A stretch of DNA of 64,000 nucleotides from Pegoplata infirma (GCA_963921195.1 OY992537.1:98042736-98106735), one strand, 5' to 3'. Positions 22,832-34,700 are shown, counted from the stretch's first letter. Program-made: numbers and translations. Notes: a model not told the origin generated them from the letters alone.

Positions 22832-25114
22832 AGGCGCGGATCCAGGAATTTCATTTGAGGGGGGGGGGGGGAAGTTTTTTTTTACCAAAAAAATTTCGTA
22901 AAGTAATAAAGTTTGGTTGTAGTGGGGGGGGGGGGGGGGTGGGGGCGGTGTGAATGTATGCAGAAAAATACATAAAAACTTAACAATAAAGGATCCAGCT
23001 TTTGAATTTGGGGGAACTTTTTTACTATTTTTTTTTTTTTTTTTTTTAGGAGAACCCTAACTGACCAATTAACTTTATAAATAAGACCGTTTTTAGTCAA
23101 ATAAATGGACCTATTCACAATTACGACTGACTGTGACTGTCAAAAGCCAATTTTTATGCTTGAACAGTCATAACATCAATATTTTTTATACAAACAAAAA
23201 AATTCAAAAATATTAGACTGTATTTGCAAAATTTTAGAAATACTCTCGAGAATTGGGAATTTTTGAACTTTGTTGTAGGTTTGTATGGGAAAATATTAAT
23301 ATTATGACTTTAGAGTCATAAAAGTTATCTTACATAAAAATTATTATTTAAAAAATAAAAAATTATTCTAAAAGTCCAATATTCCGAAAAAAATTCTAAT
23401 GAAGTATTACACTTAAACATGTTTCCTTCAAAAAATTTCTCAGATGTTAAGACATTTTTACTTAGGAAAATCTCTTAGATTCTAAAATTTTTTTCATATA
23501 AAAACATAATCCACTTCTGAGATATTTGTCTTTAGAAAAATGTTAGGATTTTAAACTCTTCGATGTATTTTTTTTTTAATTCTCAGATCGTATTTTCTGC
23601 AGAAAAACTCACAGATTCAATACTTTCTTATAGAAAATGTCTCAGATTTTTAAACTGATTTCTATAGCAATAATCTGAGATTCTGAGACATTCTTTCTAT
23701 AAAAAATTTCCCAATTTCAGATAAAGAATGGCCCGCTTATAATCTGGAAGAATTATATGCCTTATAAGTTTTGAATGGAAAGTCACATTTTTATAATTTA
23801 TTTATCAAATTAAAGAAAATTTCTCCACCTTTTTATTGGTACCGGTTTCAAGTTTGTAGGTTAAATATTTTTTCGTACAGACGCCATTAAGCAATATTAA
23901 GATTAAGAACTTTTGCACACTTTCACGTTTTTTGAGAATGCAGCTGTTCAGAAATTGCTTAAACTTTGAAAATTCTTTAATTTACAGTGCTTAGTGTTTT
24001 GAATCCTTACGGGGCTATAGCAAGCATAAATTTAAAACCATAAACGCGTAAAAATATCGTTTTAGGCCAAGTTTGAAAAAAAACATATCAAGTTAAAAAA
24101 ACATACCTCCCTCGAATGAATCCTGTAGGATTAAAGTTCTACGGAGCGATAAATGACTAAACCCGCTAGAGAAAATCGAAGTTCGATGCCAAAACATGAT
24201 TTTCAATAAAAAATTTTACGGTTATAGTGCCTTCTAATTTTTTCAAAGGTTCTGAAACATTTAAAAAAAAAAATAAATATTTAGTGACACATTTCCTATA
24301 GAAAAATTCTCAGAATCTTTCAACGAAAAAAATTCAGATTCTTAGAGATATTTCGTACTAAAAAAATCTCAGGTTCTGATATATTTTTCTATAGAAAAGC
24401 TCTAAACATTTTTCCGATAAAAAATCAAAGATTTTGATAAACTTTTCCTACAGAAAAATTCGTAGATTCTAAAAGATTTTTCAAACAGAGAAATTCTCAT
24501 ATTCGTACACAATTTTCCATAAAAAAACATATTTCCCCATAGAAGAACTCAGATTCTGAAACGTCTGTCCTGTAGATTCTTGACAGATTCTGAAACGTTT
24601 TTTCTAAGGAAAAATTTCCAGTTTCTGAGGGATTTTTTCTATAGAAAAGAGATTTTTCCTAAAATTTGATACATAAAAAAATTCTTAAATTCAAAGGCAA
24701 AAAAGTATCAACATTTTTTTCTAAAGATAAAGTCAGGAATTCTAAGACATTTTTCTATAAAAAATATTTGAGATAATACTTTTTCCTTAAATGATAAGGA
24801 TAGTTATTCGGTAAGAAAATTCCCACGACTCGATTGTCATTTAAGTTTCTCATACGCAATTTCTTTAATTCTGAAACATTTTATAGAGGCTATGTGAGCT
24901 GTAAATCATCAGCACACATATTCCTCTCCTAAGGATTTTTTACATCTTGGCCATTTTCTTTCTATGTTTGTTCCTTTCCCTTCCTTTTTTTCTTTCTCTT
25001 CTCCTTTCTTTTTTCCTTTTCTTTCTTTTTTTTTCTTTCTTTCTTTCTTTTTTTTTTAATTATTTTGGGGGGGGGAGGGAGAAATCCCATTCTCCCCCCC
25101 TGGATCCGCGCCTG
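22832..25114. mobile_element. hAT-like element, 2.28 kb, G-run ends, no transposase
   Basis: Ends CAGGCGCGGATCCAGG / CCTGGATCCGCGCCTG, a recognised hAT-type terminus, with TAATAAG on both sides (22825-22831 and 25115-25121). Next to the left end are G-runs (22858-22871 and 22924-22945), and next to the right end a CT-rich tract and more G/C runs. The interior 23400-24900 is built of worn versions of the 35-bp satellite wording (TTTTTCTATAGAAAAA, CTCAGATTCTGA). No protein frame. Confidence 0.82.
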
Positions 25115-25250
25115 TAATAAGGCAACGATTGTGAATAACCAACAAAAATATTTAAAACAATTTTACATACGATACAACAATGGAATCTTGACAAATTCCG
25201 AAACACGTGTCGATTAAAGGTAGGAACAGAACAAGCCCGGCATGACTTTA

Positions 25251-26131
25251 CACTCAAAAAAATACGTTAGTAGATTTACTAATTTTTTTTTGCTAATGCT
25301 AGTTAGCTAACTTTTAGCAAATTTTTAGTTGAGATTAGCATGTTAGCAAAAAATTCTTGTAAACTTCATTTAGCACATTAGCAATTTTAAACAAACGTTG
25401 AACTAATTTCTTTTGCTAAGATTTGAAATTGAGTTGACAACATTTTTACAAGATTTTTTGCTAACATTAGCAAAAAGAAATGGTAAATTTTTTTTTATTT
25501 TCAGAAAACTTAAAATGGCTCTATCTCGGAAACTAAGCCAGATAGAGCAAAATGGAGGGCATTTTTGGTTCTTAGAATCTCCATACTTTCGCGGGTCCCC
25601 TTCACATGTGTGGACCCTAATAGGCCCTAACTTTGGATCCAAAAAAGTTAGCATTCCCGAAAATTTTAAAATGCCCATATTTCGGTAAATATTGCCGACA
25701 CAACAAAAAGTCCAAAAGCATTTTTGTAGCCCTCAATACGTAGAACAAGACCGCACAACAGTCAAAAGCTCTCCGAATAATATTTTTGAAGTTATCGAGT
25801 TTTTTAATTCTCAAGACCCCAGTGGTCCCCTATAATCACGTATCTTAAAAACTAAGCAAGGTAGAGCGAAACGGACACAAATTTTGGATCAAAAACTATG
25901 ACGATTTTTAAGGAACCCAACTAGGTCTAGGCCCATCGGGGTCTAGACCTATCGGGTCCGAACCCAGTGGGGTCCTCAAATGTGTAAAAAAAAATAATTT
26001 TTTTGTTAACTAATTATTGGCAAAACATTTTTGCTAACTTTAGCAAAAAAATTGTGGGTTCAAAATCAGCAAATTTTCTTGTAGGTTTACAAGCTTTTTT
26101 TGCTAACATTACAGTTTTTTTTTTTTGAGTG
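25251..26131. mobile_element. 881-bp TA-flanked element with C/T ends
   Basis: CACTCAAAAAAATACG / TTTTTTTTGAGTG ends, TA on both sides (25249-25250, 26132-26133). Subterminal GCTAAC/GTTAGC repeats in both orientations. The core (25500-25990) is richer in GC and corresponds, inverted, to 56845-57240. The overlapping 91-codon frames at 25403-25688 on both strands are accidental. Confidence 0.8.
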
Positions 26132-27063
26132 TATCCATACGATTTGACAGTTAAAAACCGTGACCGGCACGACAAAAAATTAAAACTTATTTTATTTTAT
26201 CTCCGGGTTCTCTCAATCTCCCTCCCTCTCACACTCCAGGGTTACCGCATTTTCACAACAATTTTTTTATTTTTTCATTCACAATGGTGTAACAAACGTA
26301 CAGTAGTGCCAACTTAATCACATTGACTATGTGATAAGCGATTTTTTTCCGTAAATTACTATAATTTTATTAAAAGTTAGCACCACCGAACAAACAAATG
26401 ACATTTTTTGCCGTCGCCGTCCCCCGACATTGTTTTGGGCCTATATTCTCCGGCAACGGCAACTGTCCCCCGTGCCGTGCTTGTTCTGTTTCCACTCTAA
26501 GTCTTGCAAAAATGACCAACATAAATAAATTTAAAACAAAAAATAATTTTCTTGAAAATTATGCTATGAGAATATCATGGTTTTAATTAGTAAAAAAAAT
26601 AATGACCTTGAGCCAGAACAAACATCCTCAAAATGTAAATAACTTAATAAAAATTTAATAGTTTTTTTTATTTTTTTTAAACTCCCATAGTTTTTTGAAT
26701 TTTCGTTTAGTTTATAGTTTTTTGTGTATGTATATGAAAGTTTGTAATCGTCTTTATAAAATGTTCCTATGTTTTTGAGACATAAATATGTTTGGTAAAG
26801 TTTGATTAAACAAGTTTTTTGTTTTTTTTTGTAAAAAAATTTAAAATTTTTTAAACTTTAAAAAAAAATAAATAGATAAATTTTGAGTAAATTTTTAATT
26901 GTGTCAATTAAAAATTTACTCAATTTTTTTTCAAACATTTAATAAATTTTTTTTTAAAATTTACTCAATACTATTAAATCGTTTACTGGTGCAAAATTGA
27001 GTAATTTTTTACTCAATAGTATTAAAAATTTACTCAAATATTTTTTTTATTTTTTTCTGTATA

Positions 27064-28211
27064 GAAACAATCTTGTAATCCCATTTTACCAGTTTTTGAC
27101 AGTTTTTCTTATTGTTTACCCTCCACTCTAGTGACAGAGGGTATATATAAGTTTGTCATTCCGTTTGTAACACATCGAAATATTGGTCTAGGACCCCATA
27201 AAGTATATATATTCATGATCCTCGATCGATTTTAAGTCGATCTGGCGATGTCCGTCCGTCCGTCTGTCTGTCTGTCCGTAGAAAACACGCTAACTTTTGA
27301 AAGACTTCACAGAGGCTACTGAAGTTTGGCATATATGTTGGTCATTTACCTGGTCAGGTTGGTATTGCAATCCAGCCAAATCGGTCCAGTGGTTCAAAAG
27401 TTATGAGCAAAAGAGTAAATTTCGGCAAGGGGTTTTCGAAAATTTACGAGATAAAAAACACGATAACTTTCGAAAAACAATAATGAGACTGCTGAAACGT
27501 GGCACGTATCTTTGCCGTTCCTCAGGTCTGTTTGGTATTGAATTTCAGCTTAATCGGTCAAGTGGTTCAAAAGTTATAAGCAAAACCCCGAATTTCAGAT
27601 TTTGTTCATCTTAAATGCCACGTGGTAAACAAGTTTTAAAAGCATTGGTGGTAACTAAGCAATGCTTTTCAAACTTTTTTAGTTTAAAAGCAATGCTTTT
27701 TAAACTTGTTTAGTTTTAAAAGCATTGGTAACTTAAAAATTACACTCGAAAAAAATTTTACACTCGAAAAAAATTTTACACTAAAAAAAAATTTTACACT
27801 CAAAAGAAAATTTTGTTTTTTTTACAAAAATGTCAATATTTTGTGTACATACGTACGTGCATTCACTCAGAAATATTTTTACAGTAAAAAAACATTACAC
27901 TCGAAAAAGAATTTTGCACTAAAAAAAAAAATTAGTAATTTTTCTTTTTTTTTTTAAATGACAAAAAAAGAGTTTTTTACTCAAAATAAAATATTTCTAA
28001 CCAAAATTGTTAATCTTTTTCACGTTAAAAATTTACTATCCTTTAAAAAAGGCATTGTGGAGGGTATTCATAGATTCGGCAAAGTCGAATTTAGCTTTTC
28101 TACTTGTTTTTTTTTTAACAACATTTTTTTTATCAAAAATTTTTTTTTTTTTTTTAATAATTTCCAAGTCAATTTTACAAAAAAAATCTAGTAAATTCAC
28201 AAAAATTCCTT
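27064..28211 (-). mobile_element. F-family MITE split by a DINE-1-like insertion
   Basis: Left piece 27064-27116 (CTTGTAATCCCATTTTACCA, GACAGTTTTTCTT) resumes at 28109 with TTAACAAC and CAAAAAAAATCTAGTAAATT, the next blocks of the F family in minus orientation. The interruption is the element at 27117-28108, inserted within a T-run. Confidence 0.75.
27117..28108 (+). mobile_element. DINE-1-like element, subfamily A, full length
   Basis: Best complete example here: head TACCCTCCACTCTAGTGACA forming a short hairpin with AGAGGGTA, then CATTCCGTTTGTAACACATC, GTCCGTCCGTCTGTCTGTCT, body beginning AAAACACGCTAACTTTTGAA, A/T-rich middle with repeated TTTTACACTCGAAAAAAA, and tail TTCGGCAAAGTCGAATTTAG with CTTGTT. 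Known relatives are non-autonomous Helentron-type rolling-circle elements without TIR or target duplication. The 105-codon frame KDFTEATEVWHIC is repeat sequence. Confidence 0.93.
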
Positions 28212-28738
28212 CACTCAAAAAAAAAAAAAAAAAACCTTGTAAAATAACAAGAAAAACTTGTAACTTTTATTTTTTGCCACCTCCTATTTGACAAGAATTC
28301 CTTGTAATTTTACAAACTTTTTGCCAAAATGTGTTAATTTAACAAGCTTATTTGCAATAAAATTGTAAATTTACAAACTTTTAACGCGTTAAAACTTACA
28401 AAGAGGTTTCGTGTTTTTACTAGATTTTTTGCTACCTCCTATTTTACGAGAACTCCTAGTAAAAATTACGAGCTTTTTTGTAATTTTACAAGATTTTTAC
28501 CAATAAAATTGTAAATTTACAACTATTTAGTGCCATAAAACTTTCAAGGAAATCTCGTGAATTTTCTAGATTTTTTTTGTAAAAAAATGGATATTTGTAA
28601 AATTACAAGAAAAACTGTAAAATTACAAACAAAAATGTAAATTTCGATCGAAAATTATTTGTTAAAAAACAAGAAAAACTGTCAAATATTGGTAAAATGG
28701 GATTACGAGACTTTTTCTAGTAATTTGAAAAGGTTTTT
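28212..28738 (+). mobile_element. F-family MITE, opposed to its neighbour
   Basis: Starts CACTCAAAAAAA and ends at TCTAGTAATTTGAAAAGG without the GAGTG terminus, so right-truncated. It lies head-to-head with the minus copy at 27064-28211. Confidence 0.72.
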
Positions 28739-29315
28739 TATTTTACTGCACTTATACTTTTTGAGTTCTTATGAAATTACGAAAGTTCTTCGACTGCGCA
28801 AATAAAATATTCTATTTCCTATAAGCTCAACAATTTTAAGGATATTTTTTATTCTATTTCCTATAAGCTCAACAATTTTAAGGATATTTTTTTTCCATTA
28901 CCTGCACACAAAAAGGTGGTTTTACCAAAATTTGAGTTTTAAATTTTAGAAAAAATTATTAAACATTAAACAATTTTCCCACAAAAATATGCAATTTTTG
29001 AAATATGGAAGTAATTACAAACCAAAAAAACAAAAAAGCAAAAAAAAAAAAACGATATGACCTATTTAAAACAAACTCTGGTTATATATACTAGATATAT
29101 GCAATTTTATGAATTTTTTTTTGTTGTGATTGTGGCGTTTATATATGTATAACTCTACCAGCAGCAACAACCCATAAACCCATATCAAGTGATGTGATGT
29201 ATAGGAAGGAAAAATGCCATAAAACTGCTAAAAAAAATAAAAAGCACTTCTGTATATGAGAACTATACAACTATAACCAACAGACAGAAACAAAATTTAC
29301 AATACAATAGTCAGC
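28739..29315. other. Probable 3' flank/UTR of the minus-strand exon; 41-43 bp duplication
   Basis: Single-copy-looking. A block TATTCTATTTCCTATAAGCT...GGATATTTTTT occurs twice in tandem (about 28809-28892). On the minus strand it lies downstream of the stop codon at 29316 and has several AATAAA matches (e.g. complement of TTTATT near 28849), which are weak evidence in DNA this AT-rich. Confidence 0.45.
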
Positions 29316-29432
29316 TTAATCATCATCAATAGCAGCAGCATCCGTATCAGAATCTGATGATGATGATGGTTTTTTCTGTTGTTTTTTGGAATGTGGACCA
29401 AGAGTATAAAAGGCAACAACCACAGAGCTACC
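29316..29432 (-). CDS. Probable last coding exon, protein not identified
   Basis: On the minus strand a T-rich tract TTTTTCTTTTTTTTTTTAAG gives a textbook fly 3' splice site; the exon then runs 38 codons in phase 0 to TAA at 29318-29316. It starts GSSVVVAFYTLGPHS, which could be the end of a hydrophobic segment, followed by a Lys/Gln patch (KKQQKK), four serines and an acidic tail ending AAAIDDD. Such a hydrophilic charged C-terminus suggests a cytosolic or nuclear-facing tail. I do not recognise the protein. The GAT/TCA triplet runs could also be a microsatellite, but the acceptor, open frame and in-frame stop agree. Upstream exon unknown; see 42745-42781 and 41317-41396. Confidence 0.55.
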   Translation of the reverse strand, partial: GSSVVVAFYTLGPHSKKQQKKPSSSSDSDTDAAAIDDD

Positions 29433-29649
29433 CTTAAAAAAAAAAAGAAAAAACCGATGAAATGAAACCAAACTGAACAAAAATGACCCACAATAGAATG
29501 ATCCACAAATAGCAAAAACAACCCCAACCAACCAGCAGCAATACACTTTTATATATATTCCGCATATTATTCCATATTATATTGCCACAAACATATTGTA
29601 GCATTGATAGCTCGAGGTTTGACTGTTGTTTGGGTGAAATGATTGGTGG

Positions 29650-30148
29650 CAGGAATGGAATATCAGAATTTTGAAATGGTACCGAAGCTCAATAAAAAAC
29701 AGTACTTTTTCGCACTCGACGGAAAATAATTAAAAGTTTTTAAATTGTGAAAAATCCTTTAAAGATTAGCAAAAATCTCAAATTTCTTTTATTTAAAGCT
29801 TTTGAAGGATTTTTCCAATGAAAATCGGTAGATTTTCGGGATTTTTTTTTTAAATTTGGTTTAACAAATGTATACAAATGTTGGTACAGAAAAATCAGTC
29901 GCGGGGGTACTACGGTATCTTAGAGATTGAAAAAGTACTAAAGCACTAACTTTAAAAACTGACTCAAATCCAAAATTTTCTTTATTTAAATGAAAACTGG
30001 TAGAATTTCGGAAATTCTTTTAGATTTGGTTGAACAACAAACGTACAAAAACGTCTGATACAGAAAAAGTACTAAATCAGTCGCGGGAGTACTTAGAGAG
30101 TGCAAAAGTACTAAAAAAAGCACTAAAGTACTAATTTTTCCATTCCTG
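29650..30148. mobile_element. hAT-like element with internal duplication
   Basis: Ends CAGGAATGGAA / TTCCATTCCTG; flanks ATTGGTGG (29642-29649) and ATTGGTAG (30149-30156) agree at 7 of 8 bases. The inside is a roughly 185-bp block present twice in tandem (about 29800-29975 and 29985-30125), each with CAGTCGCGGG and AAAGTACTAAA. No transposase. Confidence 0.8.
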
Positions 30149-30258
30149 ATTGGTAGTGAGATAAATGTTTGACTAACAGTTTGACTGACTGACTAGCGGA
30201 ATGTATGACAGTTTGGTTGTTGACTGTGTTAAAATTTCTCTTATTTTTATGTTTGTAG

Positions 30259-30434
30259 AATTCCTCCTCCTCCTCCTCCTCCCACCCCAACCACCCTACA
30301 CTCAAATAGTGACAACGACCGACAAACATAACGTTAAAACGTCACAGACTACCACGAGCCCAGGCTCCAACAAAACAGGCGCGTCATATGGCGTCGTCGA
30401 CAACAATAAACCAACGACAACAAAAACTATTTAA
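30259..30434 (+). CDS. Candidate coding exon, Thr/Pro-rich, uncertain
   Basis: A good acceptor (CTCTTATTTTTATGTTTGTAG) precedes an open frame of 58 codons to TAA: a short leucine run from (CTC)n, then PPQPPYTQIVTTTDKHN, a Ser/Thr-rich part with NKT, and TTTKTI. GC-ending codons (ACG, ACC, GTC, GGC, AAC) are frequent, unlike the surroundings. Against it: the CTC microsatellite, overlap with another open frame from an ATG at 30388, and no matching upstream exon. It may equally be an AC-rich intronic or 5'-UTR segment. Confidence 0.25.
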
Positions 30435-30837
30435 AAAAAAAAAATCGTTAAGTTCGTGTCTAACCAGGACAAGTAAACAAAAACAACAACAGCAACAATT
30501 TGTGTATACACTAAGAAGAAGAGCAGGTCATTGGGTGGGTGCCACTGAGTGGGCGCTATTTGTGTGTGTATGTCTGAAAAGCATTAACAACAATTTCAAA
30601 ATAAAATAATACAACATCAGCTGATGCAACTCATACCTCACATACACATAATATCCTAACTTAAAACATCTTCCCATACTCATACAAAATTCAAAAACAA
30701 CTGTAAACAGTGGGCAAAAGGCATTTTAACAAACTGAAACGGCTGGATACTGCTGAGTTCAGAATGGAATGTACAAGCTCGAAAAAAGAATAAGGTCAGC
30801 CCAGAGTAAATAACGTCTGAATTACAAAACCTGATAC
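30435..30837. other. Single-copy-looking stretch with CAACAACAG runs
   Basis: CAACAACAGCAACAATTTGT and TGTGTGTGTATG type sequence, common in fly introns and UTRs. An overlapping frame from ATG 30388 (to 30609) is Lys/Gln-rich and not convincing. Confidence 0.4.
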
Positions 30838-31130
30838 GTTATTTTTTAGAAAAAAGTACTTTTTTCTAAAAACGTACTTTTTTTTAGAAAAATTTACTTT
30901 TTTTCTAAAAAAAGTAGTAAAAACTGTCATTTTTTAAAAAAATAAGTTATTTTCTAACTAAGTACTATTTTACCAAAAAAGTGATACTTTTTCAAAAAAA
31001 AAGTACTATTTTTCCTAAAATAGTACTATTTTTTCTAAAAAAGTATTTTTTTTTCTAAAAAAGTCCTTTTTTTCTAAGAAAGTACTATTTTTTTTAAAAA
31101 AGTATTTTATTTCTTAAAACAATTATTGAA
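30838..31130. repeat. Worn palindromic GTACTTTTT array
   Basis: Repeated TAGAAAAAAGTACTTTTT and TACTATTTTTTCTAAAAAAG with period near 29-30 bp; each repeat is a short inverted repeat. Resembles the interior of 31755-34937 but with CTA in place of ATA loops. Confidence 0.8.
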
Positions 31131-31264
31131 AAAAAGATGTCATGTGCCAAATGAGCCCACGTGTGCCACTCCTTACCCTGATAAGTATCAGTTGGATATT
31201 TCACTGTTCGTAAGACCCCACTGGAGATTATCGTAAGGTAATGATTGAGTGTGCCATTCATGTT

Positions 31265-31516
31265 CTACCTCATAGCACCAATCTCAGTAAGGCTTGGTGT
31301 ATGATTAAAAAAAAAATTACAAATGTTGCTGTCATCTGTGAAAGAATATATAGGATTGGAAGAGGCCCCAGAAGGGCGTTCAGAAAAATAGTAAAAATTA
31401 TAGGAGAAAGAACAGAGCCTTGCGGTACCATCTGATGAGAATACATCTATAACAACACGTATAGAGCGGTCTCTAAGAAAGCTCGATTTTAATCGAGAAA
31501 AACCACTACCGTCCAA
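31265..31516 (-). pseudogene. LINE reverse transcriptase fragment, frameshifted
   Basis: Minus-strand translation gives, in order, FLRDRSIRVVIDVFSSDG, then after a shift VPQGSVLSPIIFTIFLNALL, then after a second shift YSFTDDSNIC. These are the adjacent core blocks of non-LTR reverse transcriptases: the region before motif B, motif B (GVPQGSVLSP) and the catalytic YADD box, here FTDD. Order and spacing are right, so the assignment to a LINE RT is secure; the clade is not. At least two frameshifts and the missing flanks make it a dead 5'- and 3'-truncated copy. The uninterrupted 83-codon frame follows only the outer two parts. Confidence 0.85.
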
Positions 31517-31754
31517 TGTCTCCGCCGACCACCTTCCAAAACCATCCCTGTTTTAACTTTTTTTTCTTAAATTTTTTGGAGGATATCGATTCTGGTTCGA
31601 TTTTTAATTTACCTTTTCCGAATTTCTATAGAAATTTTTAAAATTTCAATTTTTTTACATCCCACTTTGCAATGATAAATTGAGCATAGACAATACACAC
31701 AGAAACATAAGTAAAAATGAGAAAAGAGATGGGAAGTGGATGTTGAAGTGGAAC

Positions 31755-34700
31755 CAGTGTTGCCACTTAATGTGTAATTACACACTTTACTTGAAATTTT
31801 TGGCGGCATGTTAAGCTTATGTTTAGTTGCTTTCATGTGTAATTTATGTTTAAAAGTTAATTTTAAGCTTCTAGATATTTAAAAAAAAGTATTCCTACAT
31901 AAAACATATTTATTTTTTACATTTTTATTAATAAAAAACATTACTTTAGTACTTTTTACAAAAAGCACTTCTATGGTACTTTATATAAAAAGTACTTTTA
32001 TGGTACTTTTTATAAAAAGTACTTTTATGGTACTTTTTATAAAAATTACTTTTATGGTACTTTTTCTAAAAAGTACTTTTATTGTCATTTTTATAAAAAT
32101 ACATACTTTTATTGTCCTTTTTATAAAAATACATACTTTTTATACTTTTAATAAAAAAGTATTATTTTGATACTTTTTCTAAAAGGTACATTTTATAAAA
32201 AAGTACCTTTTTATAGAAACTACCAAAATATTTCAAAAAGCATAAATTTTTTTAATAAAAATTCCCAAATAGTAGATTTTTATAAAAAGTACCAAAATAG
32301 TAGATTTTTATAAAAAGTACTATTTAATAAAAAATTTTACTTTTTTAAAAAAAGTACAAAAAAATAGTACTTCTTCATAAAATATCCCAATATATTATTT
32401 GTACATTCAAAGTACAAAAATATTAAATTTTTTTGGAACTTTTAAAAAAAAATACGTTTATTCCAAAACACACTTTTGATAAAAAAAAACATTATTTTAG
32501 TACTTTTTATAAAAAGCATTTTTATGGTACATTTTCTAAAAAGTGCTTTTGTGGTACTTTTATAAAAAAGAAATATTTTTGTCTATAAAAAACTAGAACT
32601 ATCTTGTTCTTTGTTATAAAAAGTTCCAAATAGTTTTTAATAAAAAATTCTAAGATATCTCTTTTTTATAAAAAGTACTAAATACATACTTTTTATACTT
32701 TTAATAAAAAAGTATTATTTTGATACTTTTTATAATGAGTACATTTGAAGTATATTTAATAAAAAGTACTTTATAAAGACTACCCAAATAGCGCTGTATT
32801 ACAAAAAGTATAAAAATAGTACTTTTTATTACAACGTACCAAAATAGAAGATTTTCATAAAAAAGTACCACAATGGTACTTTTTTATAAAAAATACAAAA
32901 AAATAGTACTCCTTTATAAAATGGACCAATATACTTTTTGTACATTAAAAGTTTAAAAATATTTGTGTTTTTTTTTTTGTACTTTTTATAAAAAGGTACC
33001 TTTTTATGACTTATGGTTTTTTTAGTTAAAAATAATTTGCTACTGTTTTATTAAAATGTTCTCTTTTAAATCCTTTTATCAAAAATTTTGGTACTTTTTA
33101 CTTATTCAATGATTAGTGTTACAAAATTTTTAAGTGGAATTAATTTTTGGCTTCAAATCATTTTTCTGATGATTAAAATTAAATCCACATTCATTCGAAA
33201 GAATTTTGCATTAGTTTTGAATGAAAAACTAAAATGTGTAATTTAGGGTTTCAATATTAATATTGGCTGCATCTATAGTATTTAAAGTTTCGAACTTCTT
33301 TTGGGTATTAAAGCGCTTTTTATAAGCCAACCATATACTTATGGTACTTTTTATTAAAAAGTAATGTTTTGATACTTGTTTTTATCAATAAGTACCATTT
33401 CGTTACATTTTGTTAGAAAAATTCATTCTGATATAGTAGTAGTTTTTAACAAAAAATTCCAAAATAGTACTTTTGTTATAAAAAGTACTAAAATATTTAC
33501 TTTTTATACTTTTTATAAAAAAGTATTATTGGTGCTTTTTATAATAAGTACATTTATGGTATATTTAAAAAAGTACCTTTTTATAAAAACTAGAAAAATA
33601 GTGCTGTGTTACCAAAAGTATAAAAATAGTACTTTTTAATAAAAATATCGAAATAGTGGATTTTTATATAAAAGTAACAAAATGGTGCTTTTTTTATAAA
33701 AAGTACAAAAAAATAGTACTTTTTTTACTCCTTTATAAAATAGACCAATATACTATTTGTACATAACAAGTACAAAAAATATTACTTTTTTTGTACTTTT
33801 TATAAAAAAGTACTTTTTTGTGAATTTGTTTTTTTTTTAGTTAAAAATAATTTGCTCCTTTTTTATTAAAATGTTTTCTATTAACTTCTTTTATCAAAAA
33901 TGTCGTTATGTTCTACTTAAATGAATAAAATTTTGGTATCAAATCACTTTATTGATGATTAAATTAAATCCACATTTATTCGAAAGATTTTTGCATTAGT
34001 TTTGAATGAAAAACTAAAATGTGTAATTTAGGGTTTCAATATTAATATTGGCTGCATCTATATAAAATTTCGAACTTCTTTAGGTATTAAAGCGCTTTTA
34101 TAAGCAAGCCATATACATTTGGTACTTTTTCTTAAAAATTAATTTTTTGATACTTATTTTTTTTATCAATAAGTACCATTTTGTTAGAAAAATCCATTCT
34201 GATATACACTATTTATAAAAAAAAAGCATTATTTTAGTACTTTTTATAAAACGCACTTTTATGGTACTTTTTATAAAAATTATTTTTATGGTACTTTTTA
34301 TAAAAAAAAAGTAATTTACTTTATAAAAACCACCAAAATAGTTCTTTGTTATAAAAAGTTCCAAGTAGTTTTTGATAAAAAATTCCAAAATAGTACTTTT
34401 TTATAAAAAGTACTAAAATACATACTTTTTATACTTTTAATAAAAAATTATTATTTTGGTACTTTTTATAAAAACTACGAAAATAGTGCTGTATGTATTA
34501 CAAATAATATAAAAATTATACTTTAAAAAAAAAAATACCAAAATAGTACTTTTAAAAAAAAGTACTAAAATAGTACTTTTTAATAAAAAATTGTACTTTA
34601 AAATGGACCAATATAATAATTGTATATTAAAAGTACAAAAATATTACTTTTTTGGTACTTTTTATAAAAAAATGTACTTTTATATGACTTGGTTCATTTT

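Larger units (their letters stand above)
22502..26634. mobile_element. D-family TIR element, copy 2, 4.1 kb with insertions
   Basis: Ends ATTTTGAGGATGTTTGTTCT and complement, arms of about 130 bp nearly identical (GGTCATTATTTTCTTTACTA, ATTTATTTATGTTGGTCATT). Its length comes from the nested 22832-25114 and 25251-26131 insertions. No transposase frame seen. Confidence 0.82.
22310..27063. mobile_element. Outer G element of a four-layer nest
   Basis: Starts TACACAGCAAAAAAATAT and ends ATTTTTTTCTGTATA; inside both ends are blocks with TTGAGTAAATTTTTAATTG in opposite orientation (22340-22440 and 26880-27050). Ends are worn, so limits are approximate. Contains the D-family element at 22502-26634. 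Confidence 0.55.

Noticed and set aside
25403..25688. Paired 91-codon frames on both strands
   Set aside because: They mirror each other within the core of a MITE-like element; the core has no known domain.
28740..29310. Polyadenylation signal for the minus-strand exon
   Set aside because: Several AATAAA matches occur, but in such AT-rich DNA they are expected by chance and none is distinguished by context.
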